From the NCBI RefSeq assembly GCF_000425185.1, contig NZ_AULH01000007.1, forward strand, positions 124,001 through 188,000: a DNA stretch of 64,000 nt, written 5' to 3'. The translations under genes were made by a program, and so were the position numbers. Origin of the DNA: Pleomorphomonas koreensis DSM 23070. Lineage in GTDB: Bacteria; Pseudomonadota; Alphaproteobacteria; Rhizobiales; Pleomorphomonadaceae. Positions within the stretch are counted from its first letter, which is position 1. Every line of letters starts with the position of its first letter. The notes beneath the pieces were generated by a model. That model had not been told where the DNA came from, did no database searches, and worked only from the letters and a program-made list of their open reading frames with translations. This document shows positions 25,349 to 35,428 of the stretch, piece after piece.

Positions 25349-25825
25349 TTATCCCAGCCCTACCGGGAAGCCCTTGAACGGCTTGATTTCCTTCAGGACG
25401 AAGGTGGTCTGCATCTCCTTGATGCGGGGCAGGCGGCGGATCACCGACATGGCGAAATCGGCGTAGGTGTCGAGGTCGGGCGACACCACCTGCAACAGGA
25501 AGTCCGAGTCGCCGGCGATCGAATAGCAGGCGATCACCTCGCGGAGCCGGGCGACGCTCCGCGAGAATTCCTCGGCTTCCGTCTCGCTGTGGCTGTCGAT
25601 CTTGACGCGGACAAAGGCCAGCACGCCCAGGCCGATCTTCTGGCGGTCGAGCGCGGCTTGGTAGCCGCCGATGACGCCGGCCTCCTCAAGCTGCCGCACC
25701 CGCCGCCAGCAGGGAGAGGTCGACAGGCCGACCTCGGCGGACAGAGCCTGATTGGTGAGGCGGCCGTCGGCCTGGAGAGCGTCGAGAATCCGGATGTCGA
25801 CCGGTTCGAGGGATGTATCCGGCAT
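25349..25825 (-). CDS. Lrp/AsnC family transcriptional regulator
   Basis: 158 residues from ATG 25825, which has GGGG six bases upstream (25837 is an in-frame alternative with a poorer site). The N-terminal helix-turn-helix (LEPVDIRILDALQADGRLTN, LSAEVGLSTSPCWRRVRQLEEAGVI) and the RAM ligand-binding domain (VLAFVRVKIDSHSETEAEEF, VIACYSIAGDSDFLLQVVS, MQTTFVLKEIK) are standard. It is divergent from the DUF2000 gene 130 bases away, a likely target. Confidence 0.92.
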   Translation of the reverse strand: MPDTSLEPVDIRILDALQADGRLTNQALSAEVGLSTSPCWRRVRQLEEAGVIGGYQAALDRQKIGLGVLAFVRVKIDSHSETEAEEFSRSVARLREVIACYSIAGDSDFLLQVVSPDLDTYADFAMSVIRRLPRIKEMQTTFVLKEIKPFKGFPVGLG

Positions 25826-25954
25826 AGTCTGCCCCATTCTTCATAAAATCAGGCAAGTTCTACCACATTTGCCGACTGTGGCGCAAACTCCGGCAGGAAT
25901 TGCCCCGAAAGCCCGGATATCCTGCCGGCGTTCCTGCCCGAAGCCGGAGTTGCC

Positions 25955-26371
25955 ATGATCCCCGACAGCCGCCTCGCCATCGTCGTCAATCCCGAGCTGC
26001 CGCCCGGCCTTCTCGCCAACACGGTCGGCGCCATCGGCATAGGGCTCGGCGCCCGCCTGCCATGGCTCGGCAATCGGCCGCTCGCCGACGCCGACGGTCG
26101 GATCATCGATGACAGTTCCATCCTGCCGGTGCCGATTCTGGCGGCCGGACCGGAGGCGATTCGCGCGCTGATGCTGAAGGCGATGCCGCGCGGCGACGAC
26201 AACGCGCTGGTGGTGTTTCCGGCCTTCTCGCGGGCGCTGCACGACTATCAGGAGTACGAAGCGCAACTGCCGGGCAAGCGGCTCGCCGACGAGGCGATCG
26301 ACGGCGTCGGCCTGTGCGGCCCGGCCAAGTGGGTGAAGTCGCTGACCGGCTCGCTGCGCCTGTTGCGCTGA
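25955..26371 (+). CDS. DUF2000 family protein
   Basis: 138 residues. Segments LAIVVNPELPPGLLANTVGAIG, LGARLPWLGNRPLADADGR and VGLCGPAKWVKSLTGSLRLLR fit the DUF2000 family, small alpha/beta proteins of unknown activity, often annotated as putative peptidyl-tRNA-hydrolase-fold proteins. In many proteobacteria they are encoded divergently from an Lrp-type regulator, as here. Convergent with the mpg gene only three bases away. Confidence 0.75.
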   Translation: MIPDSRLAIVVNPELPPGLLANTVGAIGIGLGARLPWLGNRPLADADGRIIDDSSILPVPILAAGPEAIRALMLKAMPRGDDNALVVFPAFSRALHDYQEYEAQLPGKRLADEAIDGVGLCGPAKWVKSLTGSLRLLR

Positions 26372-26374
26372 CGG

Positions 26375-26932
26375 CTAGCGGAACGGCCGGCTGAGGAAGC
26401 GCGATCCCCTGAGGCCGAAGCGCCAGGGACGTTCGGCCGCCCTGGTGATGCCGATGCGCGAGCCGGTGACGATCTCCGGCGCCGTGTCGCGCGGCGTCAG
26501 ATGGAAAGGCGGCATGGTCAGCGGCAGGCCGTCGTGGGCGATGGTGATGCCGAGCGCCTCGGTCAGCCGGCCGGGACCGGAGGCGAGGAGACGCGGCTCG
26601 GCGGTGCGCCGCCGCGTGCTCATCATTTCGAGGCCGACGGTCGGCTCGATCGCCCGCACCAGCACGGCGGCACCGTGGCCGGGCGGGCCGCAGACGATGT
26701 TGAAGCACCAGTGGACGCCGTAGGAGCGATAGACATAGGCGGTGAGCGGCGGGCCGAACATCGCCTTGTTGCGCGGCCGCGGGCCGGAAAAGGAATGCGA
26801 AGCGGGGTCGTCGGCCTCGTAGGCCTCGGTCTCGACGATGACGCCGCCGACGCCGTCGACGGTGAGCGTGGCGCCGATCAGCAGCGGCGCCAGTTCGAGG
26901 GCGGGCAGGGCGGCAAGCTCGTCGGCGGTCAT
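26375..26932 (-). CDS. mpg: DNA-3-methyladenine glycosylase (AAG/Mpg family)
   Basis: 185 residues from ATG 26932, overlapping the upstream LysR stop by four bases. The catalytic glutamate sits in [38 protein letters not shown] and [15 protein letters not shown] supply the base-flipping tyrosine and the pocket; [15 protein letters not shown] and [18 protein letters not shown] complete the fold. It excises alkylated purines such as 3-methyladenine and hypoxanthine as the first step of base excision repair. Confidence 0.93.
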   Translation of the reverse strand: MTADELAALPALELAPLLIGATLTVDGVGGVIVETEAYEADDPASHSFSGPRPRNKAMFGPPLTAYVYRSYGVHWCFNIVCGPPGHGAAVLVRAIEPTVGLEMMSTRRRTAEPRLLASGPGRLTEALGITIAHDGLPLTMPPFHLTPRDTAPEIVTGSRIGITRAAERPWRFGLRGSRFLSRPFR

Positions 26933-27819
26933 GGTGTCGTCCGGGCGATGCGTTTTCCGAGGCCGCCGGCGAGGCGGTCGGCGACGAAGCGGATGCGGCG
27001 GTTGTGCCTGAGGTCCTCGTGATAGGCGAGCCAGAGCGGCAGCGCAAAGCCGACATCCTCGACCGGCAGACGAACCACGCGCGGCTCGGCCTCGGCGATC
27101 GGCACCTGGGCGAAGCCGATGCCGGCGCCGGCGATCACCATCTGCCAGCCGACCACGTGATCGTCGGTGCGGATCGGGAACCACTCGCGCGGTACCGGCA
27201 GGCCATAGCGGGCGAAGCCCTGCAACAGGTCGTCGCCGCGATCGAGGCCGATCACGTCGTGATCGACGAGATCGGCCAGCCGCTTCGGCGTGCCGCGTCG
27301 GGCGAGATAGGCAGGCGCGGCGTAGACGGCGAGCGGAAGATCGCCGACGCGGCGGCGGACGAGCTGGGCCTGCCGCGGCTCGTACATGCGCAGCGCGATG
27401 TCGGCGTCGCGGCGCAAGAGGTTCTGCGTCGCGTCGCTGGCGACGATCTCGACGTCGATGTCCGGCGCCTCGATCCGCATCGCCGCCACGATGTCCGGCA
27501 GCAGGTAGGTCGATACCATGCGGCTCGCCGTGACGCGCACCGTGCCGGCGATGCCGTCGGCGGCGCCGCTCGCCTTGCGGGCCAGCGCGTCGGCGGCCTC
27601 GCCCATGCGGCGGGCGTCCTCGACGAGGTCGAGGGCGGCCGGCGTCGGATCGAGCCCGCGCGGCTGCCGGCGGAACAGCGTCGCGCCGAGCGCCTCCTCC
27701 AGCTCGTGGACATGGCGGCCGACGGTCGGCTGGCTGAGGCCGAGCCGGTCGGCGGCGGCCGACAGCGATCCCGTGTCGATGACGGCGAGGAAGGAGCGAA
27801 GGAGGGTCCAGTCGAGCAT
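26929..27819 (-). CDS. LysR-family transcriptional regulator
   Basis: 296 residues from ATG 27819; a TTG at 27831 is possible, and neither has a good ribosome site. DNA-binding helix-turn-helix at about 1-60 ([40 protein letters not shown]) and a substrate-binding domain ([40 protein letters not shown]). It is divergent from the epimerase gene across a palindrome-containing intergenic region, and its stop overlaps the mpg start, so mpg may be co-transcribed. Confidence 0.92.
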   Translation of the reverse strand: MLDWTLLRSFLAVIDTGSLSAAADRLGLSQPTVGRHVHELEEALGATLFRRQPRGLDPTPAALDLVEDARRMGEAADALARKASGAADGIAGTVRVTASRMVSTYLLPDIVAAMRIEAPDIDVEIVASDATQNLLRRDADIALRMYEPRQAQLVRRRVGDLPLAVYAAPAYLARRGTPKRLADLVDHDVIGLDRGDDLLQGFARYGLPVPREWFPIRTDDHVVGWQMVIAGAGIGFAQVPIAEAEPRVVRLPVEDVGFALPLWLAYHEDLRHNRRIRFVADRLAGGLGKRIARTTP

Positions 27820-27860
27820 GTTGATATGCAAAAAATGAATATCTTCATGGAAATTATAGC

Positions 27861-27883
27861 GGATTGATATGCGAATTCAATCC
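27861..27883. promoter_or_regulatory. Candidate operator for the LysR regulator
   Basis: GGATTGA (27861-27867) and TCAATCC (27877-27883) form a perfect seven-base inverted repeat with a nine-base spacer, in the AT-rich gap between lysR and the epimerase gene. TGATATGC occurs both here and near 27822. This is the right place for autoregulation and activation, though the spacing is T-N13-A rather than the classic T-N11-A. Confidence 0.55.
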
Positions 27884-27988
27884 TCATATTTCTTCGCCCA
27901 AGGACCCCTCTCCTGTTTCTTCCCCCTATTAGGGAAGGGATAGGGAGAGGGGTAAAGCGTTGAGCCAAATCCATTTTGGGAGATGATC

Positions 27989-28918
27989 ATGACCGGACAC
28001 GTACTCGTCCTCGGCGCGCTTGGCGGCGTCGGCCGGGCGGTGGCGGAAGAGTTCCATCGCCGGGACTGGCAGGTGTCCGGCCTCGTTCGCAAGGGCCGGG
28101 CCGGCGAGTTGCCGGACTGGATATGGCCGGTGGAAGCCGACCTCTCCGACGCCGGGGCGGTGGCGGCGGCGGCCGGCGGGCCGGTCGACGTGGTGTTCGA
28201 CGGTCTCAACGCGCCCTATCACCGCTGGGCCGAGCTGGCGAAGCCGCTCTACGCCGCAGCGCTGGCGGTGGCTGAACGGCTGGGCGCGCTGCATCTCTTC
28301 CCCGGCAATGTCTATGGTTTCGGCGAAGGCATGCCGGAACGGCTGACCCCTGATGTCGCCTTCGCGCCGACCTCGGAGAAGGGCCGCATCCGCGTCGAGA
28401 TCGAGGCAATGTTCGCGGCGGCGGCGCGGGAAGGCCGCGTCCGGACCTGCATCCTGAGGGCCGGCGACTTCTTCGGCCCGTCGATCTCCGGGCAGAGCTG
28501 GCTGTCCGCCTTCATCGCCGCCAGGGCGGGGAAGGGCGTCATCCAGGCGCCTGGCCCGGCTGGCGTGCCGCACGCCTGGGCCTATCTGCCCGACCTCGCC
28601 GTCGCCTTCGTGCGGCTGGCCGAGCGGCGCGACCGGCTCGGCGCCTTCGAGGTGTTCCACTTCGACGGCCATACCGTGTCGATCGACGATCTGGCGACGG
28701 CGGCGAGCGCCGCCTACGGCCGGCCGATGCGGGTGCGGCGGGTGCCGGGCTTCGTCTTCGACCTGATCGGCCTGTTCGACCCGGTCATCCGCGCCTCGCG
28801 GGAGATGGCCTATCTCTGGCGGGTGCCGCACGGGCTCGCCGACCGCCGGCTCGAAACGATCGCGGGGCCGCTTGAGGCGACCCCGCTGGTGAACGCATTG
28901 GCGTCGATTGGCCGCTAG
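27989..28918 (+). CDS. NAD(P)-dependent epimerase/dehydratase-family protein
   Basis: 309 residues from ATG 27989, six bases after GGGAG; an in-frame ATG at 27983 is too close to that site. N-terminal Rossmann motif VLVLGALGGVGRAVAEEF, and LHLFPGNVYGFGEG with the YGFG in the active-site region replacing the usual YxxxK. The later part has RTCILRAGDFFGP and HAWAYLPDLAVAFVRLAE, typical of atypical extended SDRs that act on nucleotide-linked or quinone substrates. Substrate unknown. Controlled probably by the divergent LysR gene. Its TAG overlaps the dppF TAG on the other strand. Confidence 0.8.
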   Translation: MTGHVLVLGALGGVGRAVAEEFHRRDWQVSGLVRKGRAGELPDWIWPVEADLSDAGAVAAAAGGPVDVVFDGLNAPYHRWAELAKPLYAAALAVAERLGALHLFPGNVYGFGEGMPERLTPDVAFAPTSEKGRIRVEIEAMFAAAAREGRVRTCILRAGDFFGPSISGQSWLSAFIAARAGKGVIQAPGPAGVPHAWAYLPDLAVAFVRLAERRDRLGAFEVFHFDGHTVSIDDLATAASAAYGRPMRVRRVPGFVFDLIGLFDPVIRASREMAYLWRVPHGLADRRLETIAGPLEATPLVNALASIGR

Positions 28919-29907
28919 AGCAGTTCGCCCTGCACCGCGAAGCAGGCGACGTCGGCGTTGCCGCCGGGCGCCTTCAGCAGCTTCGGCGTGTCGACGTCGC
29001 AGGGCTCGTAGGCGAAGGGGCAGCGCGGATGGAAGGCGCAGCCGCGCGGCGGCCTCAGTGGCGACGGCAGCTCGCCGGTGAGGCGGATGCGTTCGCGCCG
29101 CTTCTCCGGCTCGGTGGTCGGCGTCGCCGACAGGAGGGCGCGCGTGTAGGGATGGCGCGGCGTGGTGAAGATCTCCTCGGCGGTGCCGAACTCGACGGGG
29201 CGGCCGAGATACATCACCATCACCTCGTCGGCGATGTGGCGCACCACACTGAGATCGTGGCTGATGAACAGGTAGGCGAGGCCGAATTCCTGCTGGAGAT
29301 CCATCAGGAGGTTCAGCACCTGCGCCTGGATCGACACGTCGAGCGCCGACACCGGCTCGTCGAGCACCAGGATCTTCGGGTTGAGCATCAGCGCCCGGGC
29401 GATGGCGATGCGCTGGCGCTGGCCACCGGAGAACATGTGCGGATAGCGGTCGTAGTGCTCGGGCCGGAGGCCGACCTTCTCCATCATCGCCCGCGCCTTC
29501 TTCTGCCGCTCGGCGGCGGACAGCGAGGTGTTGAGGCGCAACGGCTCCTCGAGGATGGTGCCGACCTTCTGGCGCGGGTTGAGCGAGCCGTAGGGGTCCT
29601 GGAAGACGATCTGCACGGTGCGGCGGAGATCGTGGCCCGGTGCTTCGTCGAGGTGCACCGGCTTGCCGTCGATGATCAGGTCGCCGGCGGTCGGCGGCTC
29701 GATCATGGTGACGAGGCGGGCCAGCGTCGACTTGCCGCAGCCGGATTCGCCGACCACGGCCAACGTCCGGCCGGCAGTGAGCTTGAAGGAGGCTTCCGAC
29801 AGCGCCCGCACGGTGGCCGGCTCGCCGAACATGCCGCGCTTCAGGCTGTAGTGGCGGGCGAGGTGCTGCGCCTCGAGAACGACGGTCGGCGGGATGGGGG
29901 CGGTCAT
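28915..29907 (-). CDS. dppF: Dipeptide/oligopeptide ABC transporter ATP-binding protein DppF
   Basis: 330 residues from ATG 29907. Walker [16 protein letters not shown]-loop [14 protein letters not shown], signature [16 protein letters not shown], Walker [19 protein letters not shown] and the switch histidine in [17 protein letters not shown] are all intact. The C-terminal extension [19 protein letters not shown], the oligopeptide/dipeptide-type cluster with conserved cysteines, marks it as Opp/Dpp-class. Last gene of the dpp operon; four-base overlap with dppD. Confidence 0.92.
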   Translation of the reverse strand: MTAPIPPTVVLEAQHLARHYSLKRGMFGEPATVRALSEASFKLTAGRTLAVVGESGCGKSTLARLVTMIEPPTAGDLIIDGKPVHLDEAPGHDLRRTVQIVFQDPYGSLNPRQKVGTILEEPLRLNTSLSAAERQKKARAMMEKVGLRPEHYDRYPHMFSGGQRQRIAIARALMLNPKILVLDEPVSALDVSIQAQVLNLLMDLQQEFGLAYLFISHDLSVVRHIADEVMVMYLGRPVEFGTAEEIFTTPRHPYTRALLSATPTTEPEKRRERIRLTGELPSPLRPPRGCAFHPRCPFAYEPCDVDTPKLLKAPGGNADVACFAVQGELL

Positions 29908-30920
29908 GCCGAAAGCCTCCGGTCGAGGATAGCGGCCGGGCCGGGGTGGCCGACCGGCTTGCCCTGATTGAGCGGATAGTGGCAGAGCGCGTGGCCGGCG
30001 GCGGCGCCCTGGACCGGCGGCACCTTCTCGACGCAGCGCTCGGTGGCGAAGTCGCAGCGCGGGCTGAACAGACAGCCGGTGGGACGATCGTACTGGCCGG
30101 GCACCACGCCGGGGATCGACGGCAGGCGGCGCGTCGTCGCCCGCTCGGGCAGCGCCGACAGCAGGGCGGCGGTGTAGGGATGGTGCGGATCGGCGAACAG
30201 TTCGGCTACCGGCTGCTCCTCCACCTTCTGGCCGGCGTACTGCACCGACACGCGGTCGGCGGTTTCGGCGACGACGCCCATGTCGTGGGTGATCAGCACC
30301 AGTGCCATGCCGGTGTCGCGCTGCAGCTTGGCGAGAAGATCGAGGATCTGCGCCTGGATGGTGACGTCGAGCGCGGTGGTCGGCTCGTCGGCGATCAGGA
30401 GCTTGGGATTGCAGGCGATCGCCATGGCTATCATCACGCGCTGGTTCATGCCGCCCGACATCTGGTGCGGGTAGGTGTCGAGCCGCTCGGCGGCCGAGGG
30501 GATGCCGACCAGCTCCAGGAGTTCGACGGTGCGGTCGCGCCGCGCCCGCTTGTTGAGGCCGAGATGGGCTTCCAGCACCTCGCCGATCTGCCAGCCCACC
30601 GTGTAGCACGGGTTGAGCGAACTCATCGGCTCCTGGAAGATCATCGCCATGTCCTTGCCGATGATGCGGCGGCGCTGGCGCGGCGAAATGGTCAGGAGGT
30701 CCTTGCCGTCGAACATCATGCGGTCGGCGGTGATGGTGGCCGTCCACGGCAAGAGGCCCATCAGCGCCAGCATCGACACCGACTTGCCCGAGCCGCTCTC
30801 GCCGACGATGGAGACGATCTCGCCCGGCTCGACGGTCATCGACACGCCGTCGACGGCGCGGAACTCTCCGCCCACCGTGCGGAAGTCGACCGAGAGGTTG
30901 CTGATTTCGAGAATGGGCAT
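29904..30920 (-). CDS. dppD: Dipeptide/oligopeptide ABC transporter ATP-binding protein DppD
   Basis: 338 residues from ATG 30920. Walker [16 protein letters not shown]-loop [15 protein letters not shown], signature [16 protein letters not shown], Walker [19 protein letters not shown] and switch histidine [16 protein letters not shown]. The C-terminal [17 protein letters not shown] oligopeptide motif is present. It shares one base with the dppC stop and four with dppF, so the whole ATPase pair is translationally coupled. Longer in-frame open sequence to 31214 only shadows dppC. Confidence 0.92.
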   Translation of the reverse strand: MPILEISNLSVDFRTVGGEFRAVDGVSMTVEPGEIVSIVGESGSGKSVSMLALMGLLPWTATITADRMMFDGKDLLTISPRQRRRIIGKDMAMIFQEPMSSLNPCYTVGWQIGEVLEAHLGLNKRARRDRTVELLELVGIPSAAERLDTYPHQMSGGMNQRVMIAMAIACNPKLLIADEPTTALDVTIQAQILDLLAKLQRDTGMALVLITHDMGVVAETADRVSVQYAGQKVEEQPVAELFADPHHPYTAALLSALPERATTRRLPSIPGVVPGQYDRPTGCLFSPRCDFATERCVEKVPPVQGAAAGHALCHYPLNQGKPVGHPGPAAILDRRLSA

Positions 30921-31804
30921 CACGACCTCTTCAGCTTCGGATCGAGGGCGTCGCGCAGGCCGTCGCCCATCAGGTTGATGGCCAGCACGGTGATCAGGAT
31001 GGCAAGGCCCGGGAAGGTCACCACCCACCAGGCGCGGGTGATGAACTCGCGCGCCTCGGCCAGCATGGTGCCCCATTCCGGCGTCGGCGGTTGGGCGCCC
31101 ATGCCGAGGAAGCCGAGGGCGGCGGCGTCGAGGATGGCGCCCGAGAAGGAGAGGGCGGCCTGGACGATCAGCGGCGCCATGCAGTTGGGCAGGATGGTTA
31201 CGAACATCAGCCACAGCGGCCCGGCGCCGGAGACGCGGGCGGCCGTCACGTAGTCGCGGTTGCGCTCGGTGAGCACGGCGGCGCGGGTCAGGCGGACGTA
31301 ATGCGGCTGGGCGACGATGGCGATGGCGATCATCGCGTTGGTGAGGCCGGGGCCGAGGATGGCGACCAGCGTCAGCGCCAGGAGCAGCGACGGGAAGGCC
31401 AGGATGATGTCCATGACGCGCATGATCACGGTGTCGATCCAGCCGCGGAAGAAGCCGGCGAACATGCCGATGATCACGCCGCCGATCAGCGACACCGAAA
31501 CGACGACGACGCCGATGAACAGCGAGAAGCGGGCGCCGAAGATCAGGCGCGACAGGATGTCGCGGCCGAGTGCGTCGGTGCCGATGAGGAACAGGCCCTC
31601 GCTGCCGCGGGTGAGCGGCGGCATCAGCAGGGCGTCGCGGAACTGCTGGTCTGGGTCGAAGGGCGCGAACACCGGCGCGGCGACGGCGACGATCACCAGC
31701 GCCACGAACAGCACCAGCCCGGCGACGGCGCCGTGGTTTTCCGAGAAATAGCGCCAGAATTCCTTGAGGCGGCCCGGACGGACGGAAGCGGAGACGGCGG
31801 TCAT
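30920..31804 (-). CDS. dppC: Dipeptide/oligopeptide ABC transporter permease DppC
   Basis: 294 residues, six predicted membrane spans. The N-terminal tail ([20 protein letters not shown] region) and the cytoplasmic EAA loop ([29 protein letters not shown] region, ending in GP) are as expected for DppC/OppC. The family hallmark [20 protein letters not shown] is also present. Pairs with DppB to form the membrane channel. Confidence 0.92.
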   Translation of the reverse strand: MTAVSASVRPGRLKEFWRYFSENHGAVAGLVLFVALVIVAVAAPVFAPFDPDQQFRDALLMPPLTRGSEGLFLIGTDALGRDILSRLIFGARFSLFIGVVVVSVSLIGGVIIGMFAGFFRGWIDTVIMRVMDIILAFPSLLLALTLVAILGPGLTNAMIAIAIVAQPHYVRLTRAAVLTERNRDYVTAARVSGAGPLWLMFVTILPNCMAPLIVQAALSFSGAILDAAALGFLGMGAQPPTPEWGTMLAEAREFITRAWWVVTFPGLAILITVLAINLMGDGLRDALDPKLKRS

Positions 31805-31808
31805 CGGG

Positions 31809-32819
31809 TCACCTCTGGTGCCGGATCTTGGGATTGACGAGGCCGTAGAGCATGTCGACGACGAGGTTGACGGCCATGACGATCAGGGCGATCAGCACGA
31901 GGCCGCCCTGCACGGCCGGATAGTCGCGGCGGAAGATCGAATCGACCATCCACTTGCCGATGCCGGGCCAGGAGAAGATGGTCTCGGTCAGGATGGCGCC
32001 GGCCATCAGCACGCCGATCTGCAGGCCGATGGTGGTGATCACCGGGATCAGCGCGTTCCTCAGCGCATGCACGGCGACGACGCGGAACGGGCTGAGGCCC
32101 TTGGCCTTGGCGGTGCGGATGTAGTCCTCGCCAAGCACTTCCAGCATGGCCGAGCGGGTCTGGCGGGCGATGACGGCGAGCGGAATGGTGCCGAGCACGA
32201 TGGTCGGCAGGATCAGGTGGCTGGCCGCCGACCGGAAGGCGCCGGCCTTGCCGGACAACAGGCTGTCGATCAGCATGAAGCCGGTGACCTTGGGGAAGAA
32301 GAAGGTCAGCGAGATGCGGCCCGACACCGGCGTCCAGCCGAGCATGCCGGAGAAGACGATGATCAGGAGCAGCGCCCACCAGAAGATCGGCATGGAATAG
32401 CCGACCAGCGCGGTGGCCATGGCCGTGTGGTCGAACCAGGAATTGCGCTTCACCGCCGCGATGACGCCGGCCGGCACGCCCAGCACCACGGCGAAGATCA
32501 CCGCGCAGAACGACAGCTCCAGCGTTGCCGGAAACAGCGTGAAGAACTCGGTGAAGATCGGCTTCTTGGTGGAGATCGAGGTGCCGAAGTCGCCGTGCAG
32601 CAGACTGTTGAAATAGGAGAGGAACTGCCGCCAGAGCGGCAGGTCGAAGCCGAAGCGGCTCATCAGCTCGGCATAGCGCGCGGGCGAAATGCCGCGCTCG
32701 CCGGCCATCAGCAGCACCGGATCGCCCGGCAGCAGGCGGATGAAGAAGAAGGCGACCAGGCTGACGCCGATGAAGGTCGGGATCAACAGGCCGAGGCGTC
32801 GGAGGATGAAACCGAACAT
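31809..32819 (-). CDS. dppB: Dipeptide/oligopeptide ABC transporter permease DppB
   Basis: 336 residues, six predicted spans. The N-terminus FGFILRRLGLLIPTFIGVSL and RLLPGDPVLLMAGERG, the loop EDYIRTAKAKGLSPFRVV (EAA motif) and VLMAGAILTETIFSWPGIGKW are canonical DppB. It is preceded by a GNAT acetyltransferase gene whose stop is nine bases upstream, so the operon is dppA-GNAT-dppB-dppC-dppD-dppF. Confidence 0.93.
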   Translation of the reverse strand: MFGFILRRLGLLIPTFIGVSLVAFFFIRLLPGDPVLLMAGERGISPARYAELMSRFGFDLPLWRQFLSYFNSLLHGDFGTSISTKKPIFTEFFTLFPATLELSFCAVIFAVVLGVPAGVIAAVKRNSWFDHTAMATALVGYSMPIFWWALLLIIVFSGMLGWTPVSGRISLTFFFPKVTGFMLIDSLLSGKAGAFRSAASHLILPTIVLGTIPLAVIARQTRSAMLEVLGEDYIRTAKAKGLSPFRVVAVHALRNALIPVITTIGLQIGVLMAGAILTETIFSWPGIGKWMVDSIFRRDYPAVQGGLVLIALIVMAVNLVVDMLYGLVNPKIRHQR

Positions 32820-32828
32820 GATGCAGTG

Positions 32829-33326
32829 TCAGTCCAGGCTCGAGAGTTGCTTGACGAAGATGTGGGTCGGATGGGTTTCATGCCGTCCGTCGGGTGTCCA
32901 GATCGGGGCATCGCGGACGCCGCCGTCGCGCCAGCCGGCCCGGACATAGAAGCGTCGGGCGCGTTCGTTGCCGGCCGTGCACTGGATCGCCGCGTCGCGG
33001 ACGCCGCGCCCGGCGAGTTCCGCCTCGGCGGCGGCGAGCAGTCCGGCCGCCACGCCGCTGCCGCGCGCTTCGGAAGCGACGTAGAGCTGGTCGACCTCGT
33101 CGCCCTCGACGGCGGCGAAGCCGACGATGCGGCCGCCGGCCTCCGCAACGATGCAACCCGGCTCGAGCGGCCCGAGACGGTCCTCGAAGCTCGTGACGCT
33201 GCGCTCGGCGACGACGCGCGGCGGCAGGATGGCGCCATGGCCGTCATGCCAGGCGTCGTGCCAGAGCTGGACGACGGCGGCGCGGTCTTCGGAACGGAAC
33301 GGACGGATGAGGGTGGCGTTCGGCAT
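32829..33326 (-). CDS. GNAT-family N-acetyltransferase inserted in the dpp operon
   Basis: 165 residues from ATG 33326, with GGAAG just upstream; the longer frame to 33395 lacks a ribosome site. GNAT core: beta strands and loop around VGFAAVEGDEVDQLYVASEARGSGVAAGLL, the acetyl-CoA pyrophosphate-binding RGSGVA segment, then FYVRAGWRDGGV. Substrate unknown. It lies between dppA and dppB, transcribed in the same direction, which is unusual; peptide or amino-acid acetylation could tie it to peptide uptake, but this is inference. Confidence 0.83.
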   Translation of the reverse strand: MPNATLIRPFRSEDRAAVVQLWHDAWHDGHGAILPPRVVAERSVTSFEDRLGPLEPGCIVAEAGGRIVGFAAVEGDEVDQLYVASEARGSGVAAGLLAAAEAELAGRGVRDAAIQCTAGNERARRFYVRAGWRDGGVRDAPIWTPDGRHETHPTHIFVKQLSSLD

Positions 33327-33482
33327 GGCTTCCAGTAGCGGCCGGACATCCGGCCTGCAAGCGACAACCGCGATATTTGAACGTTTTCGCGGCACGAGAA
33401 TGCCCGAATTCCCGCCATCCTACATGGTTTCCCGCATAAGGACGGCCAGCCCGGCATCGACCGGCGCGGGTATCCGGATGCA

Positions 33483-33513
33483 AAAACGGTTCCGGGGATG
33501 GCTCCCCGGAACC
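33483..33513 (-). terminator. Rho-independent terminator after dppA
   Basis: GGTTCCGGGG (33488-33497) pairs perfectly with CCCCGGAACC (33504-33513) around a six-base loop. On the minus strand the hairpin is followed by GTTTTTG (33483-33487). It lies directly downstream of dppA and would make dppA mRNA more abundant than the permease and ATPase mRNA, a common device for binding-protein genes. Confidence 0.85.
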
Positions 33514-33535
33514 GCGTCTCGCAGGACGGATGCGC

Positions 33536-35128
33536 TTACTCGGCGAGGTCGACGCCGTCGAAGCGGTAGGAGCCGAGCGGATCGACCTTGTAATCGATCA
33601 CCGCCTTGGACATCGGCACGTAGGTGGTGGAGTGGGCGATGGTGGCCCACGGCGCCTCGCGCTTGAACACGACCTGGGCGTCCTCGTAGAGCTTGGTGCG
33701 CTCGGCGACGTCCGACACCTTGCTGGCCTTGACGACGAGGTTGTTGAACTCCTCGTTGCACCAGTTGGCGCGGTTGGAGCCGCCGACGCCGGCACAGCCG
33801 AGCAGCACGGCGAGGAAGTTGTCCGGGTCGCCGTTGTCGCCGGTCCAGCCCATCAGCACGGCACCGTCGCGCTCCTTGTCCTGGCTGCGCTTCAGGTACT
33901 CGGCCCACTCGTAGGAAACGATCTCGACCTTGACGCCGACGGCGGCGAAGTCGGCCTGGATCAGCTCGGCCATGCGGCGGGCATTCGGGTTGTAGGGACG
34001 CGACACCGGCATCGCCCACACCTTCATGCTGAGGTCCTTGACGCCGGCCTCGGCGAGCAGCTTCTTGGCCGCTTCCGGATCATAGGGGTCGTCCTGGACT
34101 TTGTCGTTGTAGGACCACATGGTCGGCGGGATCGGGTTCTTGGCCGCCTGGCCGGTGCCCTGGAAGACGGCGTCGATGATCGCCTTCTTGTTGATCGCCA
34201 TGTTGAGGGCCTTGCGGACGCGCACGTCGTCGAAAGGCTTGGCAAGCACGTTGTAGGCGAGATAGCCGATGTTGAGGCCGGCCTGGCTCATCAGCTGGAT
34301 GCTGTCGTCGGACTGCATCGCCTGCACGTCGGCCGGGTTCGGATAGGGCATCAGCTGGCATTCGCCGGCCTTCAGCTTCTGGGCGCGCACCGAGGCGTCG
34401 GGCGTGATGGCGAAGACGAGGTCGTCGATCTTCTGCTTGCCGCGCCAGTAGTCGCCGAAGGCCTGGTAGCGGATGACCGCGTCCTTCTCATAGGCGACGA
34501 ACTGGAACGGACCGGTGCCGACCGGCAGCTGGTTGAGGTCGGACTGCTTGCCCTCGGCGGCCAGCTTGTCGGCGTATTCCTTGGAGAGGATCGACGCGAA
34601 GTCCATGGCGAGGTTGGCGAGCATCGGCGCGTTGGCGGCGGTCAGCGTCATCTTGACGGTGTAGTCGTCGACCTTCTCGATGGACTTCACGAGGTTCGGC
34701 ATGTCCATGCCGTTCCAGTATTCCCAGGTGCCGCCGGCATAGGAGTACCACGGGTCGTTCTTGTCGTTCTGGCGCTGGAACGAGAAGATCACGTCATCGG
34801 CGTTGAAGTCGCGGGTCGGCGTGAAATACTCGGTGGTGTGGAACTTGACGCCCTTCCGGAGGTGGAAGGTGTAGACGGTGCCGTCTTCGGAGATGTCCCA
34901 GCTCTCGGCAAGGCCCGGAATGACGTTGGTGGTGCCGCGCTCGAACTCGGCCAGGCGGTTGTAGACCGGCTTCGATGAGGCGTCGAAGGTGGTGCCGGCG
35001 GCATACGGCGCCGGGTCGAAGCCCTCCGGGCTGCCCTCGGAGCAGTAGACGAACGTCTTGGCATGAGCGGCGCCGGCAAGGCCGGCCACGAACATGGTGG
35101 CCGCCAGAAGGCGGGACATCGTTTTCAT
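33536..35128 (-). CDS. dppA: Periplasmic dipeptide-binding protein DppA
   Basis: 530 residues from ATG 35128, with GGGGAG eight bases upstream. Signal peptide about 1-23 (MSRLLAATMFVAGLAGAAHA). The mature protein is a type-II peptide-binding fold: FVYCSEGSPEGFDPAPYAAGTTFDASS at the start, LAESWDISEDGTVYTFHLRKGVKFH, and GWTGDNGDPDNFLAVLLGCAG with the C-terminal cysteine pair, all characteristic of DppA. The 300-base leader between it and the CYTH/CHAD gene contains no further gene. Confidence 0.93.
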   Translation of the reverse strand: MKTMSRLLAATMFVAGLAGAAHAKTFVYCSEGSPEGFDPAPYAAGTTFDASSKPVYNRLAEFERGTTNVIPGLAESWDISEDGTVYTFHLRKGVKFHTTEYFTPTRDFNADDVIFSFQRQNDKNDPWYSYAGGTWEYWNGMDMPNLVKSIEKVDDYTVKMTLTAANAPMLANLAMDFASILSKEYADKLAAEGKQSDLNQLPVGTGPFQFVAYEKDAVIRYQAFGDYWRGKQKIDDLVFAITPDASVRAQKLKAGECQLMPYPNPADVQAMQSDDSIQLMSQAGLNIGYLAYNVLAKPFDDVRVRKALNMAINKKAIIDAVFQGTGQAAKNPIPPTMWSYNDKVQDDPYDPEAAKKLLAEAGVKDLSMKVWAMPVSRPYNPNARRMAELIQADFAAVGVKVEIVSYEWAEYLKRSQDKERDGAVLMGWTGDNGDPDNFLAVLLGCAGVGGSNRANWCNEEFNNLVVKASKVSDVAERTKLYEDAQVVFKREAPWATIAHSTTYVPMSKAVIDYKVDPLGSYRFDGVDLAE

Positions 35129-35428
35129 AAGGTATACTCCCCTGTTGCCGAGCGGCGTCGGCGAACCCCGTGCCTGGCGGACGGTCTTGTTGTCACTTTT
35201 CCCGTCCGTCGGCGAGCCCATATCCGAGCCGACAATTGACCGGTTGGCAAGCATTTTTTCCCATTCGGTCGGAAAAGACGAGCAATCCGCCGGGTGCCGG
35301 GGCGACCCGTCGGGCCGCTGCCGGCGGGAGCGCCGCCGAAGGTCAGGAATCGACCGGCGATGGCGCTCGTCAAACCCTTCCGGCAGCGATAGGATCGGCC
35401 CCGGCAGGCCAGCGGGACGAGGGTGAAC

